DNA of 7,720 nt from NCBI GenBank assembly GCA_028718845.1, contig JAQULA010000078.1, forward strand, positions 1-7,720. Direction: 5' to 3'. This document shows, piece by piece, positions 1 to 6,229 of the stretch; position 1 is the first letter of the stretch; every line of letters starts with the position of its first letter. The translations under genes and the position numbers were made by a program. The notes below the pieces were generated by a model, which was given only the letters and a program-made list of their open reading frames with translations, was not told the origin of the DNA and made no database searches. The DNA is from Candidatus Omnitrophota bacterium (GTDB lineage Bacteria > Omnitrophota > Gorgyraeia > B26-G9).

Positions 1-150
1 GAAGCGGCGGCCCCTCGCTATAATGCCGGGATCCTGTTGGAAGAAATCGATAACGTAGAACGCCAGTTTCTGATGGATTATTGCTATAAACACTGGAATG
101 AAGAACTGAAGAATTCGGGAAAATCCAATTTGTGCTTGATGAATAATTGA
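1..150 (+). CDS. 3' end of an unrecognised protein-coding gene (partial)
   Basis: Reading frame 1 is open from the first base to a TGA at 148-150 and gives 49 residues. The segment is mostly charged and helical-looking (LLEEIDNVERQFLMDYCYKH, then WNEEL) and ends in a polar tail rich in Asn, Ser and Lys. I do not recognise the family. There is no membrane segment or known motif in what is visible. The coding reading is supported by its protein-like composition and by the strong intrinsic terminator that begins 12 bases after the stop. The start and most of the gene lie upstream of the window, so function cannot be assigned. Confidence 0.7.
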   Translation, partial: EAAAPRYNAGILLEEIDNVERQFLMDYCYKHWNEELKNSGKSNLCLMNN

Positions 151-161
151 ACGGTGATCCG

Positions 162-206
162 ATAACGTATGTCCCTCCAGAGAGCGTGACATGCGTTATT
201 TTTTTT
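162..206 (+). terminator. Rho-independent terminator of the upstream gene
   Basis: ATAACGTATGTC (162-173) pairs over all 12 positions with GACATGCGTTAT (188-199), with one G-U wobble and a 14-nt loop. The stem runs directly into eight T residues (199-206). It sits 12 bases after the stop of the partial gene, the expected place for its terminator, and separates that gene from the promoter at 300-328. Confidence 0.85.
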
Positions 207-299
207 GCCCCGGGTAACCCAGCCGATCCTTTTCCTTATGTGGATTTATTCGTGTTAATTAGTGATTTTTGTTTATGCCAATTTGTGCGGGATGCCCAC

Positions 300-328
300 T
301 CGACGACTGCCGGTCTTTTTGCTATAAT
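300..328 (+). promoter_or_regulatory. Sigma-70-type promoter with extended -10
   Basis: A perfect TATAAT lies at 323-328, preceded by TGC (320-322), which makes an extended -10. A partial -35, TCGACG (300-305, 4 of 6 matches to TTGACA), is 17 bases upstream. Transcription would start near 335, about 64 bases before the ATG at 399. The box follows the terminator at 162-206, so it most likely drives the YdjM-like gene and the nitroreductase gene. Confidence 0.6.
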
Positions 329-398
329 CATATCTGCCGCGTGCTGTTCCTTGGAAAAATCCGGCGGCAAGGGCATTGTATTCGGAAAGGGGAAAGGC

Positions 399-872
399 AT
401 GAAACCGGCTCGCCATAGCATTGCGTCGTTTTTCGCGGGAACGACGATCTGGGCATTGACGAACAATAAAGTCGCCGGGGGTGTGTGTTTCCTGTCCGGA
501 GTTCTTCCGGATGTCGATCATGTCCTGGAATACCTGATTCATAACGGAATGAGCAAGTTCAGTTTATTCCATATCTATCGGACTTTTGACCGCCATCCCG
601 GGGTTCCGTCTTCGTTTCCGTTCCCGCGTTTATATCTTTTCCTGCATAGCAATGAGTTGGCGGTTTTACTGTGGCTGGCAGCCGTGTATTTTAATGACGT
701 ATATGTTCTGGCCGCGTCCGTAGGATATTCGTTGCATATGGTCATGGATATCCGCGGCAATAAAGGGGTTCCAAAAGTGTTTTATTGGTTTATCTGGCGG
801 ATGCGGTACGATTTCGATTGCGCGGCGATTGCCGGTTCGGTGAAACAGGGCCGGCGTCTGCGTGACCGGTAA
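399..872 (+). CDS. YdjM/YbcI-like inner-membrane putative metal-dependent hydrolase
   Basis: This is a 157-residue protein with the hallmarks of the YdjM-type (LexA-binding, inner-membrane putative metal-dependent hydrolase) family. It has an N-terminal His (H6), a hydrophobic stretch ending in GVLPDVDHVLEY (34-45, with the PDxDH signature at 37-41), a central LHSNE (82-86), a hydrophobic segment (about 88-108) and a distal SLHMVMD (111-117). These conserved His and Asp residues are the expected metal ligands. The usual HRGxTHS segment is reduced to LHS, so the match is divergent. The reaction of this family is not established. The frame is open back to a TTG at 147, but that extension looks non-coding and contains the terminator and promoter. 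ATG 399 has a GGAAAGG purine tract just upstream. The nitroreductase gene starts 26 bases downstream, probably in the same transcript. Length is typical for the family. Confidence 0.65.
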   Translation: MKPARHSIASFFAGTTIWALTNNKVAGGVCFLSGVLPDVDHVLEYLIHNGMSKFSLFHIYRTFDRHPGVPSSFPFPRLYLFLHSNELAVLLWLAAVYFNDVYVLAASVGYSLHMVMDIRGNKGVPKVFYWFIWRMRYDFDCAAIAGSVKQGRRLRDR

Positions 873-898
873 CAAACATGCACAGGAGGCGAATAACA

Positions 899-1396
899 AT
901 GAATTGCGAAGAAACAATCCGTGCGCGGCGGTCGGTGCGCCGTTACGCTCCGGACCGGGTGGACGATAACGTTTTGCGGTGTATTGTGCAGGCGGGACTG
1001 TGGGCTCCCTCCGGATTGAATAACCAGCCGTGGAAATTCAAGATCATTACCGATGCCCGGCAAAAAGAGGGCTTAGCGCAATTTACTAAATATGCGTCGG
1101 TTATCCGCGAGGCGCCGGCAGCACTGTGTGTTTTCCTGGATACAACCCAGGTCTATTCCCGGGACAAGGATATTATGGCGATCGGCGCGTGCATTCAGAA
1201 TATGCTTCTGCAGGCAACGGCGTTGGGTTTGGGGACCTGCTGGTTGGGAGAGATCCTGAATAAAAAAAACGAGGTTGGCAAATTCTTAAATATTGGACCG
1301 GATTATGAACTGATGGCAGTGGTAGCGGTAGGCGTTTCCCGCGGTAAGCCGGAATTATCCAGTCGTAAGGATCTGGACCAGTGTTTGCTTCCCTGA
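899..1396 (+). CDS. Nitroreductase-family FMN-dependent oxidoreductase
   Basis: The product is a 165-residue cytoplasmic flavoprotein. The N-terminal RRSVRRY (10-16) is the FMN-phosphate-binding Arg/Ser motif of the family. APSGLNNQPWKF (36-47) is the second classic FMN-site motif. IGACIQNMLLQATALGLGTC (95-114), followed by WLGE, is the conserved core helix and flavin-proximal loop. Members are homodimers that use NAD(P)H to reduce nitro groups, quinones, enones or other acceptors; the physiological substrate cannot be read from the sequence. The protein is shorter than the ~200-220-residue NfsB type and resembles the compact nitroreductase-like group. The start at 899 is chosen because AGGAGG (884-889) lies 9 bases upstream. 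An in-frame ATG at 878 would place that site inside the gene. Likely co-transcribed with the preceding membrane-protein gene. Confidence 0.9.
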   Translation: MNCEETIRARRSVRRYAPDRVDDNVLRCIVQAGLWAPSGLNNQPWKFKIITDARQKEGLAQFTKYASVIREAPAALCVFLDTTQVYSRDKDIMAIGACIQNMLLQATALGLGTCWLGEILNKKNEVGKFLNIGPDYELMAVVAVGVSRGKPELSSRKDLDQCLLP

Positions 1397-1457
1397 GCGG
1401 TTCGTGCGGAATATTTCTGAATTAACGATGTCGGGGAGAGAATACCGCTATTATTTT
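1396..1457 (+). terminator. Weak candidate terminator after the nitroreductase gene
   Basis: AGCGGT (1396-1401) can pair with ACCGCT (1444-1449) across a 42-nt loop, and the arm is followed by a T-rich TATTATTTTT (1449-1458). The loop is far longer than in typical intrinsic terminators, so this is only a tentative end for the first transcript. Confidence 0.25.
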
Positions 1458-1467
1458 TCCGGGAAGA

Positions 1468-1476
1468 TGGTATAAT
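1468..1476 (+). promoter_or_regulatory. Extended -10 promoter for the GH57-malQ unit
   Basis: TGGTATAAT is a full extended -10 (TGn plus consensus TATAAT at 1471-1476). No convincing -35 hexamer is seen at 16-18 bases, as is common with extended -10 promoters. The start would fall near 1483, giving a 5' leader of about 140 nt before the GTG at 1623. Confidence 0.5.
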
Positions 1477-1482
1477 GAAGCT

Positions 1483-1608
1483 CGCCCGGGCTCATGGTTG
1501 CGCAATGCGGGCTGTGGGGAGGTCGAGGGGCAAGAAAGCCCCGAACCCGGCCGGGATTTGTATCGAATTGAGCATGGAAGCCGGCGACGTTCAATGCGTT
1601 GCGTGAAG
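1483..1608 (+). promoter_or_regulatory. Structured 5' leader of the GH57 gene, possible cis-regulatory RNA
   Basis: Three mutually compatible helices can be drawn by eye. A closing helix pairs TTGCGCAATGC (1498-1508) with GCGTTGCGTGA (1596-1606), 11 pairs including three wobbles. Inside it, GGGGC (1527-1531) pairs with GCCCC (1538-1542) around AAGAAA, and GGTC (1521-1524) with GAACC (1543-1547) can extend this with bulges. ATTGAGC (1567-1573) pairs with GTTCAAT (1589-1595) and abuts the closing helix. The fold ends a few bases before the Shine-Dalgarno site (1609-1616), so it could influence initiation. It does not match any riboswitch, SRP RNA, tmRNA or RNase P RNA core I can recall. Some helices could be chance in GC-rich DNA. 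Confidence 0.35.
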
Positions 1609-1616
1609 AAGGAGGG
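1609..1616 (+). promoter_or_regulatory. Shine-Dalgarno site fixing a GTG start
   Basis: AAGGAGGG lies 6 bases before GTG 1623. This is why the GTG is preferred over an upstream in-frame TTG at 1599, which would put the site inside the coding region and add residues not typical of the family's HGHFYQP start. Confidence 0.85.
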
Positions 1617-1622
1617 AGTAGA

Positions 1623-4049
1623 GTGAATCGGTATGTTTGCGTGCATGGGCATTTTTATCAGCCGCCGCGGGAAAATCCATGGCTGGAGGAAGTAGAACTG
1701 CAGGATTCCGCCTACCCTTATCATGATTGGAATGAGCGGATTACCATTGAATGTTACGCGCCGAATTCGGCTTCGCGTATTCTCGACCGGGAAAACAAGA
1801 TCATCGATATCGTCAACAATTACGCGATGATAAGTTATAATTACGGTCCGACCCTTCTCTCGTGGATGCAGCGTAACCGTCCCGACATTTATAAAAAAAT
1901 TATTGAAGCCGATGCGACCAGCCGGAAAAACTTTAACGGCCATGGCTCGGCTATTGCCCAGGTCTATAATCATATGATTATGCCCCTGGCTAATCAGAGG
2001 GATAAACGTACTCAGGTGATCTGGGGTATCGCTGATTTTGTTTCCCGTTTTAAGCGTCATCCCGAGGGCATGTGGCTGGCGGAAACCGCGGTTGACCTGG
2101 AAACGCTGGATATCATGGCCGAGCACGGGATTTTGTTCACCATTCTTTCCCCGTATCAGGCGCATAAAGTAAGGAAAATCGCCGAAAAAGAATGGAAAGA
2201 CGTCAGCGGAGGCCGGATCGATCCGAAGATGCCCTATCGCTGTGTCCTGCCTTCCGGACGGACAATGACCATTTTTTTTTACGATGGTCCGGTTTCCCAG
2301 GATGTCGCGTTCAGTTCGCTGCTCGATAACGGCGAGAATTTTGTCAACCGCCTGATCGGTACGTTTTCCGCCGAGCAGAACGATCCGCAATTGGTGCATA
2401 TCGCTACCGATGGGGAAACCTACGGGCATCATCAGCATTTCGGGGAAATGGCTTTATCCTACGGGTTCCATCGGATTATTACCAATAAACGGGCGACTAT
2501 AACCGTATACGGCGAATATCTGGCGAATTTTCCTCCGATCTATGACGTCCAGATAATCGAAAATTCTTCCTGGAGCTGTTTCCACGGGGTGGAGCGCTGG
2601 CGCAGCGATTGCGGCTGCAATATCGGAACCAATCGCTCTTGGAACCAATCGTGGCGAGCGGCCTTGCGCCAGGCCATGGATTGGCTGAGAGACCGGGTGG
2701 GGGTTGTTTACGAAGAACAAATGTCCCGGTATGTCAATGACCCCTGGAGGGTGCGCAACGCCTATATCGATGTTATCCTTAACCGTACGCCGGAAACTAT
2801 TGCCGGATTTTTTACCGATTACGCCGCAATGGAGTTTTCCCCCGCGGATAAAACGAAAATGCTTAAACTGCTGGAGATGCAGCGGCATGCCATGCTGATG
2901 TACACCAGCTGCGGCTGGTTTTTCGATGATATTTCCAATATCGAGACCGTGCAGGTAATTCAATATGCCGCTCGGGTCATTCAACTGGCCAAAGAGACCT
3001 CCGGGGCCGATCTGGAAGCGGACTACCTGAGGATTCTGGAGAAAGCGACCAGTAATATCGCGGAACACCGCAACGGAGCGCATCTTTTTCAGATTATGGT
3101 GAAACCGTCGATTCTGGACCTGACCCGTGTCGGAGCGCATTATGCCGTGGCGTCGTTGTTCAACGATTTTGCGGAAAACCAAAAAATGTATTGCTACACG
3201 GTTGACCGTGTCCTGCACGAAAAAAGGGAAGCCGGCAAGCAGCAATTGGTTATCGGCAACGTAAAAATCCGCTCCGATATCACCGGAGAAGAAGGCGTGA
3301 AAAGTTATGCGATTTTACATCTGGGGGATCATATTGTTTTCGGCGGAGTGGCCGATGCGCTGGGCGATGATGTTTTCGCGGCTATGCAGCTGAGCATTCA
3401 GGAGGCGTTTCGCCGAAGCAATGTTTCGGAGATAATTTCCCTGCTTGACCGTTATTTCGGCGGGCATAATTTTTCGCTTTGGCATTTGTTCCGTGACGAA
3501 CAGCGCCGGGTTCTTAAACATATACTCGGTACGACGCTCAAAGAGATAGAAACGTCTTTTCGGCAGATCAATGAACATCATTATCCGATCATGCTGGCAA
3601 TGAAAGAAATCGGGATCCCCATGCCCGATGTTTTTGTCGGTACCTTCGAATTTATTTTCAATACGGATATTCAGCGGGAATTGGAGAATGATGATACGGA
3701 TGCCCAGCGTTTACTCGATATCGTTAAAGAGGTAAAATTCTGGTCGTTGGGTATTGATAAGACTACCCTGGGGTTTATTGTCAGCAAAAAGATCGGCGCG
3801 CTGATGGAGGCGCTGCGTAATGATCCGGAGAACGTCGAGCTGATGAAACAGCTGGAAACATTGTTCAAGACCCTGCAGCCGCTGGCCTTGCAGTTGCGGG
3901 TATGGGAATTGCAAAATATCTATTTCGGCCTGAGCCGTACTTTATATCCTTCCATGAAAGAGCGCGCGCATAATAACGATAAGGCCGCGAAAAAATGGAT
4001 CGAACGGTTCGATGCCCTGGAAAATTATCTATCGGTGAAAAATAAATAG
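1623..4049 (+). CDS. Glycoside hydrolase family 57 protein with DUF3536-type C-terminal region
   Basis: The product is an 808-residue cytoplasmic enzyme with no signal peptide. The N-terminal GH57 barrel shows the family motifs in order: HGHFYQPPRENPW (8-20), FNGHGSAIAQVYNH (about 100-113), PEGMWLAETAVD with the presumed nucleophile Glu154, and HIATDGETYGHH with the presumed acid/base Asp263. By analogy with Thermococcus litoralis 4-alpha-glucanotransferase, Glu123 and Asp214 are the equivalents. The C-terminal half, rich in helices and Arg/Glu (about 480-800), fits DUF3536, which accompanies this GH57 subgroup. GH57 enzymes hydrolyse, transfer or branch alpha-1,4/1,6-glucans with retention; the exact activity of the DUF3536 subgroup is not established to my knowledge. 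malQ follows after 70 bases with no terminator between, so the two probably form an operon for glycogen or maltodextrin turnover. The start is GTG with a strong Shine-Dalgarno. No frameshift is seen. Confidence 0.9.
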   Translation: MNRYVCVHGHFYQPPRENPWLEEVELQDSAYPYHDWNERITIECYAPNSASRILDRENKIIDIVNNYAMISYNYGPTLLSWMQRNRPDIYKKIIEADATSRKNFNGHGSAIAQVYNHMIMPLANQRDKRTQVIWGIADFVSRFKRHPEGMWLAETAVDLETLDIMAEHGILFTILSPYQAHKVRKIAEKEWKDVSGGRIDPKMPYRCVLPSGRTMTIFFYDGPVSQDVAFSSLLDNGENFVNRLIGTFSAEQNDPQLVHIATDGETYGHHQHFGEMALSYGFHRIITNKRATITVYGEYLANFPPIYDVQIIENSSWSCFHGVERWRSDCGCNIGTNRSWNQSWRAALRQAMDWLRDRVGVVYEEQMSRYVNDPWRVRNAYIDVILNRTPETIAGFFTDYAAMEFSPADKTKMLKLLEMQRHAMLMYTSCGWFFDDISNIETVQVIQYAARVIQLAKETSGADLEADYLRILEKATSNIAEHRNGAHLFQIMVKPSILDLTRVGAHYAVASLFNDFAENQKMYCYTVDRVLHEKREAGKQQLVIGNVKIRSDITGEEGVKSYAILHLGDHIVFGGVADALGDDVFAAMQLSIQEAFRRSNVSEIISLLDRYFGGHNFSLWHLFRDEQRRVLKHILGTTLKEIETSFRQINEHHYPIMLAMKEIGIPMPDVFVGTFEFIFNTDIQRELENDDTDAQRLLDIVKEVKFWSLGIDKTTLGFIVSKKIGALMEALRNDPENVELMKQLETLFKTLQPLALQLRVWELQNIYFGLSRTLYPSMKERAHNNDKAAKKWIERFDALENYLSVKNK

Positions 4050-4119
4050 CCTGAAGGGATGCGCGGGATAGCGATATTGTTCCGGTGATTCATCGGGTAG
4101 CTTCGCGGGAGGTTTGTTC

Positions 4120-5619
4120 ATGAATAAACGGGGAAGCGGTATTCTTATGCATATCACCTCATTGCCATCGGTGTTCGGCATCGGTGACCTGGGGCCGGAG
4201 GCGTTCGCGTTCGTCGATTTTTTAAAAAAAGCCAAGCAACGTTATTGGCAGGTATTGCCGCTGAATCCGACCAATGATGTTAACTGCCACTCGCCGTACA
4301 GCAGCGTTTCGGCCTTTGCCGGTAATGACTTGATGATTAGTCCCGAGTTTTTGTGCGATGAAGGGCTGTTGAGCCGGAGCGATATCGACGATATGGCGAA
4401 AAAAAATACCGACCGGGTCGATTATGCCGCGGTGCGGGCGCTGAAAGAGTCGTTATTCTCGACTGCTTATGAAAATTTCAGCGATCGTAACGATAAAAAC
4501 GATTATGCCGCATTTTGCCGGATCAATTCCTATTGGCTTGACGATTACGCCTTGTTTATCGTGTTTAAAAAGCACGGTAACCATGCGGTTTGGAGTGATT
4601 GGCCGGAGGTTATCCGTGACCGGGATTCGTCCGCGTTGGAAGCTTTGCGCCGGGAGTATCACGGATGTATCGAGAAAGAAAAGTTTCTTCAATACATATT
4701 TTCTAAGCAATGGCATGCGCTCAAGAACTATGCCAATAAAAATGGAGTTTCCATAATCGGCGACATCCCGATTTATGTCACCTATGACAGTGTCGATGTC
4801 TGGACCCAGCCGGATTTATTCAAGTTGACCGCGGAAAAAAAACTGGCGTATCTTGCCGGCGTCCCTCCGGATTATTTCAGTAAAACCGGACAGTTATGGG
4901 GGAACCCGGTGTATAACTGGGATGCGTTGCGACAGGAAGGATACGCCTGGTGGATGAGAAGAATCGAACACAACATGAGTTTATTTGATTGTGTGCGTAT
5001 CGATCATTTCCGGGGATTTGTCGATTACTGGCAGGTTCCGGCCGGACAGACCACCGCCATGAACGGGTCGTGGCAGAAAGCTCCGGCGCAGGATTTTTTT
5101 CAGACGCTGCTAGCCCGTTTCCCGTCGTTACCGATTATTGCCGAAGACCTGGGAATTATTACCGATGAAGTCCGGACGTTCATGCATCATTTTTCTTTTC
5201 CGGGGATGAAGATATTGTTGTTTGCTTTCGGTGAGGATTTTCCCGCCCATCCTTATCTGCCGCATAATTATCATCATAATTGTGTGGCTTATACCGGGAC
5301 GCATGATAATAATACGGTAAAAGGGTGGTTTAAGACCGAGGCTTCGGAAAAGGATAAAGAACGCCTGTATGATTATGCCGGACACAAAATTTCCGCGCAG
5401 CAATTGCATTGGGAATTTATCCGTATCGCCTTAAGCTCGGTGGCGAATACCGTCATTACTCCGATTCAGGACGTGCTGGGGCTTTCCGAGAAAAGCCGGA
5501 TGAATATTCCCGGGGTTGCTTCGGGCAACTGGCAATGGCGGTTAATGCCGGGGGCGGTCACCGATGAGATGATTGAAAAATTGTCGGCGATGACCCGGCG
5601 ATATAATCGCGCGGGATGA
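4120..5619 (+). CDS. malQ: 4-alpha-glucanotransferase (amylomaltase), GH77
   Basis: The product is 499 residues, the length of the short Thermus-type amylomaltases rather than the longer enterobacterial MalQ. It transfers alpha-1,4-glucan segments between maltodextrins in the cytoplasm, releasing glucose and longer chains. GH77 signatures are in order: RGSGILMHITSLPS (4-17), QVLPLNPTN and SPYSSVSAFAGN near the N-terminus, the acceptor-site loop GVPPDYFSKTGQLWGNPVYN (247-266), RIDHFRGF with nucleophile Asp295, AEDLG with acid/base Glu342, and TGTHDNNT with Asp396. These correspond to Asp293, Glu340 and Asp395 of the Thermus aquaticus enzyme. GGGAGG (4107-4112) lies 7 bases before ATG 4120. The gene follows the GH57 gene by 70 bases with no terminator or clear promoter between them, implying shared transcription. 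All catalytic residues are present, so it should be active. Confidence 0.95.
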   Translation: MNKRGSGILMHITSLPSVFGIGDLGPEAFAFVDFLKKAKQRYWQVLPLNPTNDVNCHSPYSSVSAFAGNDLMISPEFLCDEGLLSRSDIDDMAKKNTDRVDYAAVRALKESLFSTAYENFSDRNDKNDYAAFCRINSYWLDDYALFIVFKKHGNHAVWSDWPEVIRDRDSSALEALRREYHGCIEKEKFLQYIFSKQWHALKNYANKNGVSIIGDIPIYVTYDSVDVWTQPDLFKLTAEKKLAYLAGVPPDYFSKTGQLWGNPVYNWDALRQEGYAWWMRRIEHNMSLFDCVRIDHFRGFVDYWQVPAGQTTAMNGSWQKAPAQDFFQTLLARFPSLPIIAEDLGIITDEVRTFMHHFSFPGMKILLFAFGEDFPAHPYLPHNYHHNCVAYTGTHDNNTVKGWFKTEASEKDKERLYDYAGHKISAQQLHWEFIRIALSSVANTVITPIQDVLGLSEKSRMNIPGVASGNWQWRLMPGAVTDEMIEKLSAMTRRYNRAG

Positions 5620-5693
5620 TTTGAATAACGCGTCACTTTACCCAGAATGATTACTTAATCACGGAAACGTTTTATCTCGCCTCTTTTTGTAGC

Positions 5694-5711
5694 AGGGGCT
5701 GTGCCGCCCCT
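5694..5711. repeat. GC-rich hairpin
   Basis: AGGGGC (5694-5699) and GCCCCT (5706-5711) form a 6-bp stem around TGTGCC. There is no following T tract, so it is not a standard terminator. It is the first of the inverted repeats after malQ. Confidence 0.5.
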
Positions 5712-5723
5712 CATCACCCCAGC

Positions 5724-5757
5724 CTGACTTTCTTTTGGGTGTCTAAAAGAAAGTCAG
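5724..5757. repeat. Perfect 13-bp inverted repeat
   Basis: CTGACTTTCTTTT (5724-5736) and AAAAGAAAGTCAG (5745-5757) are exact reverse complements around the 8-base loop GGGTGTCT. Thirteen perfect pairs do not arise readily by chance. A motif of this kind (ACTTTCTTTT...AAAAGAAAGT, then CAAAGAAA) is, as I recall, seen as a dispersed intergenic palindrome in several bacterial groups; copy number in this genome is unknown. Confidence 0.8.
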
Positions 5758-5770
5758 CAAAGAAAACACA

Positions 5771-5959
5771 CCCCATGGAATTTTTTTGCGATGGTCTTCT
5801 TTTCCAGGTTCTTCAGGTAAGATGATTTCGGTGATGAATTCAGCCCCGAAGCTTCGGGGCTTCACGCTGACAAAACATCCTGTCTTGACAGCGCTCCGGC
5901 CATCCTGGCCTGCGTCCTCATCACCGAAATCAAAGCCCATCCGCAGAAAATTCCAAAGG
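5771..5959. repeat. Foldback (MITE-like or REP-like) element with imperfect terminal inverted repeats
   Basis: The two ends are long inverted repeats. TGATTTCGGTGATGA (5823-5837) is an exact reverse complement of 5918-5932, and the outer part from 5771 (CCCCATGGAATTTT, then GCG-ATGG) matches the reverse complement of 5938-5959 with few changes. The left arm carries an extra ~25 bases (about 5795-5822) with no partner in the right arm. Between the arms lie a 20-bp palindrome (5842-5861) and two small hairpins, CTGTC/GACAG (about 5880-5891) and GGCCA/TGGCC (5898-5910). No transposase is present. It looks like a non-autonomous mobile repeat or a large RNA hairpin. Both strands have ORFs through it (65 codons on minus, 81 on plus) that are products of the symmetry. 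Confidence 0.65.
5842..5861. repeat. 20-bp perfect palindrome at the centre-left of the foldback element
   Basis: AGCCCCGAAG is followed immediately by its reverse complement CTTCGGGGCT, with AAGCTT at the centre. As RNA it would form a tight stem. It is internal to the larger inverted repeat, so the element has nested symmetry. Confidence 0.85.
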
Positions 5960-6151
5960 GGGGATAACGCTAAAAAGCAAGTTACAAGTAGAAAGGTAAA
6001 GGTAAAAAGAAGGGAGAGAGGAAGTTTATAATTGTTAAAAGGGAAGATTTTCTGAGGAGATAGTTGAATTATAAATGCATATTTGCATCAACGTCGTCTA
6101 ATGCCTCCCCTTTAGTTCTCGCAAAATCTAAAAAACATTAGAAATGAAGGC

Positions 6152-6172
6152 CCCCGCTCAAAATCAGCGGGG
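6152..6172. repeat. GC-rich hairpin downstream of the acetyltransferase gene
   Basis: CCCCGCT (6152-6158) and AGCGGGG (6166-6172) form a 7-bp stem around CAAAATC. No T tract follows on either strand. It lies about 60 bases beyond the stop of the minus-strand acetyltransferase and may stabilise or end its transcript. Confidence 0.55.
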
Positions 6173-6184
6173 CACAGTGGGGTT

Positions 6185-6228
6185 TGGGGCAGCCTGTCCC
6201 GCCGTATTCTGGCGGGAGCATCGCCCCA
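6185..6228. repeat. Nested REP-like hairpin abutting the acetyltransferase stop
   Basis: An outer stem TGGGGC (6185-6190)/GCCCCA (6223-6228) encloses an inner stem TCCCGCC (6197-6203)/GGCGGGA (6211-6217) with loop GTATTCT. Two nested GC-rich stems with an internal loop are typical of intergenic REP-like repeats. It starts 1 base past the minus-strand stop codon (6230-6232). It lacks a T tract, so it is not a classic intrinsic terminator. Confidence 0.65.
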
Positions 6229-6229
6229 C

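Larger units (their letters stand above)
5620..6229. other. Gene-free spacer holding a cluster of inverted repeats
   Basis: These 610 bases between malQ and the convergent acetyltransferase gene hold no credible gene. Short ORFs here are translations of the palindromic repeats. The spacer contains five inverted-repeat structures, listed separately, plus a purine-rich stretch (about 5954-6056) in which AAGGTA-like words recur. A short TGATTA/TAATCA inverted repeat (5648-5661) lies just after malQ. No clear intrinsic terminator for malQ was found, so the GC-rich hairpins may serve to end or protect the transcripts from both sides. Confidence 0.6.

Noticed and set aside
147..398. In-frame N-terminal extension of the YdjM-like gene from TTG 147
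   Set aside because: The segment holds an intrinsic terminator and an extended -10 promoter and its translation is not protein-like; ATG 399 has a purine-rich site upstream.
1483..1608. SRP RNA, RNase P RNA or tmRNA in the GC-rich leader
   Set aside because: None of the diagnostic cores (for example the SRP GGAAG/AGCAG domain or the RNase P GAGGAAAGTCC segment) is present.
1422..2438. 338-codon ORF on the minus strand
   Set aside because: It is antisense to the GH57 gene over conserved catalytic motifs, has no recognisable domain, and has the composition of a shadow frame.
2454..3245. 263-codon ORF on the minus strand
   Set aside because: It lies wholly within the GH57 gene, which is intact and well supported on the plus strand; no motif is present.
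5743..6031. Small ORFs on both strands through the foldback repeat
   Set aside because: They follow from the inverted-repeat symmetry, have no Shine-Dalgarno site and no recognisable domain.
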